Shown piece by piece: positions 59,006 to 64,000 of a stretch of 64,000 nucleotides of DNA (its first letter is position 1; each line of letters opens with the position of its first letter). Source of the DNA: Rubrobacter xylanophilus DSM 9941 (GTDB taxonomy: Bacteria > Actinomycetota > Rubrobacteria > Rubrobacterales > Rubrobacteraceae); contig NC_008148.1 of NCBI RefSeq assembly GCF_000014185.1, forward strand, positions 2,708,001 through 2,772,000, given 5' to 3'. The position numbers were made by a program, and so were the translations under genes. The notes under the pieces were generated by a model. That model saw only the letters and a program-made list of their open reading frames with translations. It ran no database searches and was not told the DNA's origin.

Positions 59006-59080
59006 ATGTTCGTCGAGCCAGCGGGCCGGGGGCGGAAGAGGCCGGAGGAGCCCCCCTTCCGGGGTGGGGTGCCGCGGTGA
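59006..59080 (+). CDS. 24-residue leader peptide-like gene ahead of the prenyl synthase
   Basis: ATG with GGGAGGTGTGAG directly upstream; its TGA overlaps the GTG of the prenyl synthase gene. The product MFVEPAGRGRKRPEEPPFRG plus four residues is basic and proline-rich. The overlap suggests translational coupling, and the peptide may have no function by itself. Low confidence because it is so short. Confidence 0.4.
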   Translation: MFVEPAGRGRKRPEEPPFRGGVPR

Positions 59081-59976
59081 GGTCGGCGAGCCCGGCCGGG
59101 GTCGAGGGCTTTCTGGCCCTGCGCGAGGTCATCGAGGAGTACCTGGAGGGGCTGCGCTTCACCGAAGAGCCCGCCCTCGAGCGGCTGCAGGAGGCGATGC
59201 GCTACTCGCTGCTTGCCGGGGGAAAGCGCGTGAGGCCCCTCCTCTGCATGGAGAGCGCCAGCCTCTTCGGCGCTCCCCCGGAGAGGGTGCTCCCCTCCGC
59301 CGCCGCCATAGAGCTGATCCATACGTTCTCCCTCATCCACGACGACCTTCCCGCGATGGACAACGACGACTTCCGCAGGGGCAAGCCCACCAGCCACAAG
59401 AAGTTCGGGGAGGCGATGGCCATCCTGGCGGGCGACGCCTTCTTCGGGGAGTCCCTCGCCCTCATCACCGACCACCAGGAGGGGAGCGCCGAGCAGGTGC
59501 TCGCGGTCGTCCGGGAGCTCGCCCACGCCACCGGGCTCGCCGGGCTAGCGGGCGGCCAGGCGCTAGACCTGGAGCACACCGGCCGCCGGGCGGGCCCAAA
59601 GGAGCTGGAGCTCACCCACCACCACAAGACCGGGGCCCTCATCCGGGCCTCCGCCCGGATAGGCGCCATCCTGGCCGGGGCGGGCGAGGAGGGGCTCGAG
59701 GCCATCTCGCGGTACGCCACGGAGCTTGGGCTGTGCTTCCAGATAGTGGACGACGTGCTGGACGCGGTGGGCAGCAGCGAGCGGCTGGGCAAGCGGGCCG
59801 GGGGGGACGCCGAGCGGGGCAAGGCCACGTTTGTGAGCGTGTTTGGGCTCGAGGGGGCCAGGAGGGAGGCCGACGCCGCCTGCGAGCGGGCGCTGCGGGC
59901 GCTCGGGCGCCTGGAAGGCCGGGACACCTCGAGGCTCGAGGCCCTGGCCCTCTTCGTACGCGACAGGGACCGCTGA
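59077..59976 (+). CDS. Polyprenyl diphosphate synthase (IspA-like)
   Basis: 299 residues, GTG start. First Asp-rich motif LIHDDLPAMDNDDFRRGKP (from Asp89), second motif FQIVDDVLDAVGSSERLGK (from Asp225), plus LLAGGKRVRPLLC. The residue five before the first motif is Phe84, the bulky type that in bacterial enzymes stops growth at C15, so farnesyl diphosphate is the simplest prediction. It leads the three-enzyme isoprenoid operon. Confidence 0.92.
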   Translation: MRSASPAGVEGFLALREVIEEYLEGLRFTEEPALERLQEAMRYSLLAGGKRVRPLLCMESASLFGAPPERVLPSAAAIELIHTFSLIHDDLPAMDNDDFRRGKPTSHKKFGEAMAILAGDAFFGESLALITDHQEGSAEQVLAVVRELAHATGLAGLAGGQALDLEHTGRRAGPKELELTHHHKTGALIRASARIGAILAGAGEEGLEAISRYATELGLCFQIVDDVLDAVGSSERLGKRAGGDAERGKATFVSVFGLEGARREADAACERALRALGRLEGRDTSRLEALALFVRDRDR

Positions 59977-59998
59977 AGCAACCCGAGAGAGGAGGCAC

Positions 59999-61663
59999 AT
60001 GGGGAGACAGACGCGCAACCTGACGCGCCGGGAGCCGGCGGCGGAGGCCGAGGAGCGGGGCTTCCGGCTACTCGACGCGCACCGCCGGGCGGACTCCTCG
60101 TGGGTCGGGGAGCTCTCCTCCTCGGCCCTGGCGACGGCCATGTCCGCCCTCGCCCTGCGCCTGCTGGGGCACCCGGCGGAGAGCGGCCCCGTCGCCGGGG
60201 GGCTCGCCTGGCTCGCGGCGACCCGGAACCCCGACGGCGGCTGGGGCGACGCCCCCGGGGAGCCGAGCAACATGAACGCCACCAGCATCGCCGCCGCGGC
60301 GCTGGCGCGCTGCGCGCCGCGGCGCTACCGGGAGGAGGTCGCCGGGGGCAGGCGGTGGGTCGAGGAGCACGGGGGCTTCGCGGCGCTCAACGACCCGCGA
60401 ACCACGACCCTCAGCGGCCCCGGACGCACCCTGTGGGCCCTCGCGGGGCTCGTCCCGCCGGAGAGGGTCCGCAAGCTGCCCACCGAGATGATCCTGCTGC
60501 CCCGCAGGATCCGGCGCACCGTCTCCACCACCTTCCCCGCCTTCCTGAGCCTCTCGCTGCTGCACGAGCGCTTCCGGCCCTCCCCCCGGTGGCGCCGCCC
60601 CCTCCGGCGGAGGGCCGAGCGGGAGGCGCTAGCCTGGCTCCGCCGGGCGCAGGGGCCGAACGGCTCCTACGAGGAGTCCGCCTTCCTCACCTCGCTCATA
60701 GCGGCGGCGCTCACCGCGGCGGGGGCGGAGGGAGGGGACATCGTCCGCCGGGCGCTGCCCTTCGTGCTCCGGTCCCGGCGGCCCGACGGCTCCTGGCCCA
60801 TAGACCGCGACCTGGAGAACTTCGACACCACCCAGGCCATCCTGGCCCACCACGAGGCCGGCCGCCCCCTGAGGGAGGCGGGGAGGGTCCGGGAGTGGCT
60901 GCTGGACAACCAGTTCCGCAGGCCCTTCTTCCCCACCTCCTCCCCTCCCGGCGGCTGGGCGTGGGCCTACCCGGCGGGCTGGCCCGACACCGACGACACC
61001 GCCTGCGCCCTCCGGTCGCTGCGGCTGCTCGGGGTGCCGGCCGGGCACCCCTCCATCAGGCTGGGGCTGCGGTGGCTCTACCGGATGCAGAACCGCGACG
61101 GCTCCTGGCCCACCTTCGTCCGGGGCTCCAGGATGCCCTTCGACCACGGCTGCCCGTACATCACCTCCCAGGTACTCTCGGCCCTCGCGCTGATGGGCCC
61201 CGAGGCGCGCCGGGGCGCGCCGCTGCGGCGGGCGCTCGCCTACCTGCGCCGCGCCCAGCGCCCCGACGGGAGCCTGGGCTCGCTCTGGTTCCGGCCCCAC
61301 ACCCGGGGCACGGCGGCCGCCGTAGAGGCGTTCTCCGACCTCGGGCTCTCCGGCGACCCGCTGGTGGGGCGGGCGGCGCGGTGGCTGGCGGAGCACCAGA
61401 ACCCCGACGGCGGCTGGGGCGACGGCCACGGGGCGCCCTCCACCGCCGAGGAGACCGCCTGGGCGAGCGCGGCGCTGCTCAGGCTCGGGGGCGGGGAGGC
61501 CGCCCGGAAGGGCGTCCGGTGGCTGGTGGAGCACCAGGACCCCGGCGGCTGGAAGCCCGCGGTCATCGGGCTGTACTACGCCTCCCTCTCCTACTCCGAC
61601 ACCTTCTACGCCCTGAGCTACCCGCTCGTGGCGCTCGCCCGCCACCGGAGGCTCTCGCGGTGA
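59999..61663 (+). CDS. Class II terpene cyclase, squalene-hopene-cyclase family
   Basis: 554 residues, about 70-80 shorter than typical squalene-hopene cyclases. The protonating motif is DTDD at residues 330-333 (GWPDTDDTACALRSL). QW-type repeats are frequent: NPDGGWGD (78 and near 470), RPDGSW, NRDGSW. The N-terminus DSSWVGELSSSALATA resembles the start of the cyclase family. Ring closure of a linear isoprenoid by protonation is certain in type, but squalene versus a shorter prenyl substrate is not. No squalene synthase is nearby. Confidence 0.88.
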   Translation: MGRQTRNLTRREPAAEAEERGFRLLDAHRRADSSWVGELSSSALATAMSALALRLLGHPAESGPVAGGLAWLAATRNPDGGWGDAPGEPSNMNATSIAAAALARCAPRRYREEVAGGRRWVEEHGGFAALNDPRTTTLSGPGRTLWALAGLVPPERVRKLPTEMILLPRRIRRTVSTTFPAFLSLSLLHERFRPSPRWRRPLRRRAEREALAWLRRAQGPNGSYEESAFLTSLIAAALTAAGAEGGDIVRRALPFVLRSRRPDGSWPIDRDLENFDTTQAILAHHEAGRPLREAGRVREWLLDNQFRRPFFPTSSPPGGWAWAYPAGWPDTDDTACALRSLRLLGVPAGHPSIRLGLRWLYRMQNRDGSWPTFVRGSRMPFDHGCPYITSQVLSALALMGPEARRGAPLRRALAYLRRAQRPDGSLGSLWFRPHTRGTAAAVEAFSDLGLSGDPLVGRAARWLAEHQNPDGGWGDGHGAPSTAEETAWASAALLRLGGGEAARKGVRWLVEHQDPGGWKPAVIGLYYASLSYSDTFYALSYPLVALARHRRLSR

Positions 61664-62634
61664 AGCCCGGCGCGAAGCTCCTGGCGCACCTGGAGATGAT
61701 GCGCCCCTACACCCTCTTTCACTCGGGGATGCTCGGGTTCGCCTCCGCGCTGCTGCTCTCAGGGGGCGACGTCGAGCCCTGGCGGCTCGCGCTGGCCTTC
61801 CTCGTCCCCACCCTGGGCTGGCTGGCCGGTCTGTACGCCGGGGACTACTACGACCGGCACCTCGACGCCGCCTCCAAGCCCCACCGTCCGGTCCCCTCCG
61901 GGCGGGTCGGGGCGCGGGAGGCGTTCGGGTTCATGCTCGGCTACATAGCCGTCGGCTACGCCCTGGCGCTGCTTCTGGGCGCAGGGGCGCTCCTCATCGC
62001 CCTCCTCACCACCGGCTTCGGGATCGCCTACTCCAAGACCTTCAAGCGCCACGCCCTGCTCGGCAACCTCGACCGGGGTCTTTTGGCCTGCTTCACCGTG
62101 CTCTTCGGGGCGGCGGCCGCGCACGCCCTCGGCTGGAGCTGGGGGCTGCTGGCGCTGCTTGGGACCTTCTTCTTCCACGACAGCGCCTCGAACCTCATCG
62201 GGGCCATCCGCGACGCCGAGGGCGACCGCGAGGCCGGCTACGGGACGGTGCCGGCGGTCTACGGCGTGGCGCGCTCCGTGAGGATCTCGGGCGCCCTCAC
62301 CCTCGCCTGGCTGGCCTTCGCCATGCCGCTTTTCGTCTACTACCGCGAGCGGGCCGTCCCGGCGGCGCTCTTCGCGGTGGCGGTGCTGCTCACCGGGCTG
62401 GCCTACTTCATGCTGCTCGCCCACGGCGAGGGGGGCCCCGACCGCCAGCAGGCCCTGGGGGCGCACAAGGTCATGGTCGCCGAGCGGCTCGTGCTGAGCG
62501 CGGCGGTCGCCGCGATCCACGGCCCGGCCCCGGTGGTCCTGGGGGCGCTCGCCGCGGCGCTGGCGCTGACACAGACCGCCCAGCTGCTGCTCAGGGACCG
62601 CTACGAGTTCGGCCCGGGCCGGACGCAGTCGTGA
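61660..62634 (+). CDS. UbiA-family prenyltransferase
   Basis: 324 residues; GTG overlaps the cyclase stop by 4 bases. About eight helices. First Asp motif GDYYDRHLDAASKPHRPVPS (the NDxxDxxxD type, with Gly replacing Asn), second motif DAEGDREAGYGTVPAVYG. UbiA enzymes move a prenyl chain to an aromatic or lipid acceptor; a few cyclise. Here it directly follows the cyclase, so it may transfer or further cyclise the terpene made by the operon. Confidence 0.88.
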   Translation: MKPGAKLLAHLEMMRPYTLFHSGMLGFASALLLSGGDVEPWRLALAFLVPTLGWLAGLYAGDYYDRHLDAASKPHRPVPSGRVGAREAFGFMLGYIAVGYALALLLGAGALLIALLTTGFGIAYSKTFKRHALLGNLDRGLLACFTVLFGAAAAHALGWSWGLLALLGTFFFHDSASNLIGAIRDAEGDREAGYGTVPAVYGVARSVRISGALTLAWLAFAMPLFVYYRERAVPAALFAVAVLLTGLAYFMLLAHGEGGPDRQQALGAHKVMVAERLVLSAAVAAIHGPAPVVLGALAAALALTQTAQLLLRDRYEFGPGRTQS

Positions 62635-62671
62635 GCGGCCCGCGGGGCCCCAACCGGAGCTTCTCCGAACG

Positions 62672-62702
62672 TTGACGCCGGGCCGTGCCGAACCGGTAGA
62701 CT
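62672..62702 (+). promoter_or_regulatory. Possible promoter of the flippase-like gene
   Basis: TTGACG (62672-62677) and GTAGAC/TAGACT (62696-62702) at 18 or 19 nt spacing, just ahead of the ribosome binding site region of the next gene. Confidence 0.45.
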
Positions 62703-62753
62703 CGGGCGGAGCATGCGCCAAAGAAGGAGAGAGGCAAGAGGAGAGGGGGCCCT

Positions 62754-63749
62754 CTGGAGCGGCTCAGCGCCATAGCCGCCTTCGTCGGGCGCCACCGCTA
62801 CCTGGTCGGCGCGGCCCTCAGCGCGCTCCTCACCGCGGCCGCGGTGGCGGTCGTCGCCCGCAGGGTGGGGAGGGCGCCCGAGATAGAGAGCTACTGGCCG
62901 CTGGCCGTGGCGGCGGGGGCCTCGCTCCTCTCCTGGTGGCTGCAGGGCCTCATCGCGGCGGTGCTGGCGCTCCCCCAGCTCGGGAAGCTGCAGGTTCTGG
63001 ACATGACGAGGGTCTACCTGGCTGGGGCCTTCGTGGGCGGCATCTCGCCCGTGCGTGGCGGGGAGATCCCGGTAGAGGTGCTCCTGCTGCGGCGCCTCGG
63101 GCTCCCCGTGGCCGTGGGGAGCATCGTGGTGGTCACCCGCGGGATGCTCAACGTCTCGGTCGTCGTGGTCTCGGCCGCCGCGGTGCTCGTCTTCTTCCCG
63201 GAGCTCGCCCGGGTGGGGAGCTGGCAGCTGCTCGCCGGGGCGCTGGCGGTCGGCGCGCTCTGGGCGCTGCTCGCCCTGCTGGCGCGGAGGCTCGGGCTGC
63301 GCCGCAGGGGGCAGGAGGAACGCCCCCGGGGGCGTTGGCGCTCGCTCGTCTCCGGCTTTCTGGACGAGATGCGCGAGGCCTTCGCGCTCTTCTTCCAGCC
63401 GGGCCGCCGGAGGCTGCTGGCCTGCGCCGCCGGGCTCACGCTGGCCTACTGGGCCTTCCGGCTCTCCTTCGGCCCGCTGGCGCTGATGACGGCGGGCTAC
63501 GGTGGGGACTGGGTCCCCGTGGTCGTCGCGCAGCTGCTGCTGGTGACCTTCGTGCTCCCCCTCGCCCCCACCCCGGGCGGGGCGGGAGCGGCAGAGCTGG
63601 GCTTCGCCGCGCTCATGAGCGCCCACGCCTCGCACGCCACCGTGCTGAGCGGGGTCATCGTCTACGTGGGGCTCTCGCACTACCTGCCGACGGTGGCGGG
63701 GGCCCTGGTCGCGGGCCGCCAGCTCGTGCGGAGGGGGAGCGGGCCGTGA
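62754..63749 (+). CDS. Lysylphosphatidylglycerol-synthase-type flippase-fold membrane protein (YbhN/AglD-like)
   Basis: 331 residues when started at a CTG (62754) with AGGAGAGGGG upstream. The frame has no ATG, GTG or TTG between its upstream stop at 62697 and the GTG at 62844, but starting at 62844 would cut off the first membrane helix. About eight helices; YLAGAFVGGISPVRGGEIPV and LAPTPGGAGAAELGFAALMS are the signature segments of the LPG_synthase_TM family. Likely moves or attaches a lipid or lipid-linked glycan. The CTG start is unusual and uncertain. Confidence 0.75.
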   Translation: MERLSAIAAFVGRHRYLVGAALSALLTAAAVAVVARRVGRAPEIESYWPLAVAAGASLLSWWLQGLIAAVLALPQLGKLQVLDMTRVYLAGAFVGGISPVRGGEIPVEVLLLRRLGLPVAVGSIVVVTRGMLNVSVVVVSAAAVLVFFPELARVGSWQLLAGALAVGALWALLALLARRLGLRRRGQEERPRGRWRSLVSGFLDEMREAFALFFQPGRRRLLACAAGLTLAYWAFRLSFGPLALMTAGYGGDWVPVVVAQLLLVTFVLPLAPTPGGAGAAELGFAALMSAHASHATVLSGVIVYVGLSHYLPTVAGALVAGRQLVRRGSGP

Positions 63750-63786
63750 CGGGCTCCCCGCCCCCGACCGCAAGACCCGCCGCCGC

Positions 63787-63804
63787 GGGCGCCGCGCGGC
63801 GCCC
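63787..63804. terminator. GC hairpin between convergent genes
   Basis: Perfect 18-nt palindrome GGGCGCCGCGCGGCGCCC between two convergent stops. No clear U-tract on either side, so a bidirectional terminator is possible but weakly supported. Confidence 0.35.
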
Positions 63805-63813
63805 TTCTGGCCC

Positions 63814-64000
63814 TCACCGCGCCAGGGCGTGGTACTCCTCGTTGGGGATCATGCCGCACGCCAGCGACATGCGGTTGGTAAAGTTGTACATGGAGGCTAT
63901 CTCGATCACGTCCCACACCTCCTCCCGGGCGAGCCCGAGCCCGCAGAGCCGCTCGATGTCCTCCGGGGAGCACTCCAGGGGCTCCCGCGTGATCTTTACG
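63814..64000 (-). CDS. AhpD-family peroxidase-related protein (partial, cut by the window end)
   Basis: The C-terminal 61 residues can be read, ending at the TGA at 63814. Helical segments [20 protein letters not shown] and [20 protein letters not shown], then NEEYHALAR, match the C-terminal half of carboxymuconolactone-decarboxylase/peroxidase-related proteins ([13 protein letters not shown] is characteristic). The CxxC active site would lie in the missing part. Antioxidant role inferred from family. Confidence 0.75.
   Translation of the reverse strand, partial: VKITREPLECSPEDIERLCGLGLAREEVWDVIEIASMYNFTNRMSLACGMIPNEEYHALAR

Noticed and set aside
62713-62775. A short ATG frame at 62713 as the start of the flippase-like gene.
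   Set aside because: It is out of frame with the membrane protein and stops after 20 codons.
1-64000. tRNA or rRNA genes, CRISPR arrays, insertion sequences.
   Set aside because: Looked for by eye through T-loop-like strings, regular spaced repeats and transposase motifs; none found. A tRNAscan and ISfinder run would be decisive.

Overview
The window is very GC-rich, about 70 percent by eye, and densely packed. Stop/start overlaps of the ATGA and GTGA type are common, and GTG and TTG starts with strong AGGAGG ribosome binding sites are frequent. Together with LPETG surface proteins and a fused-operon style this points to a Gram-positive actinobacterium. My best guess is a Rubrobacter, probably close to R. 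xylanophilus; that is recognition, not something I could check. No tRNA, rRNA, CRISPR array or insertion sequence was seen.

Region by region. (1) 1-5058, minus strand: an exopolysaccharide module (TPR protein, Wzz-like protein, a BY-kinase-like ATPase with a damaged Walker A, an O-antigen polymerase/ligase, a sulfotransferase, and a glycosyltransferase cut by the window edge). (2) 5110-7856: four tandem paralogous secreted proteins ending in LPETG sorting signals, each with its own promoter and terminator. (3) 7917-12622: a decayed stretch with a frameshifted multicopper oxidase, a frameshifted membrane protein and an MFS remnant, among an intact FAD monooxygenase and a SnoaL-like gene; then a PadR regulator. 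(4) 13327-18576, minus strand: a respiratory operon with two CydA-like subunits around a Rieske/cytochrome b complex, without CydB or a cytochrome c. (5) 18847-28483, plus strand: a carboxylate or sugar-acid operon (MFS transporter, USP, a homologue of the Anabaena sensory rhodopsin transducer, pyruvate-oxidase-like enzyme, enolase-superfamily enzyme, large FAD/Fe-S oxidase, PPC-domain protein), then an acetate-type transporter. (6) 28634-38280: a selenocysteine formate dehydrogenase with beta and NrfD-type subunits, followed by small proteins, a lipoprotein and a cytochrome b561/sulfite-oxidase-fold fusion. (7) 38283-46674: a CoA-dependent catabolic operon (MaoC, MmgE/PrpD, acyl-CoA dehydrogenase, CoA-transferase), a HutC-type GntR regulator, MFS transporter, SDR and asparaginase. 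(8) 46821-53960: a cyclic amide/imide operon (imidase-like deacetylase-fold enzyme, CobW GTPase, carbamoylase, dihydropyrimidinase-like enzyme, isochorismatase-fold amidase, two-subunit fumarase). (9) 53966-64000: AI-2E-family transporter, SDR/VKOR/SPW/GH15 operon, an isoprenoid operon (prenyl synthase, DxDD cyclase, UbiA), a flippase-like membrane protein and a partial AhpD-family gene.

Two regulatory systems can be read from the DNA. The perfect palindrome TGTACGTACA lies in or beside three promoters around the GntR gene and links the CoA operon, the MFS/SDR pair and the asparaginase/imide divergon. Separately, direct repeats of CTTTAC/CTTAAC at 10-11 bp pitch lie upstream of four plus-strand units (18.7, 27.7, 55.1 and 58.9 kb). 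This is the architecture of an OmpR/PhoB-type response-regulator site, and two of the four share an identical 15-nt-spaced downstream core. The strongest single result is the in-frame UGA at 29201, followed by a bacterial SECIS hairpin with a GGTCT apical loop.
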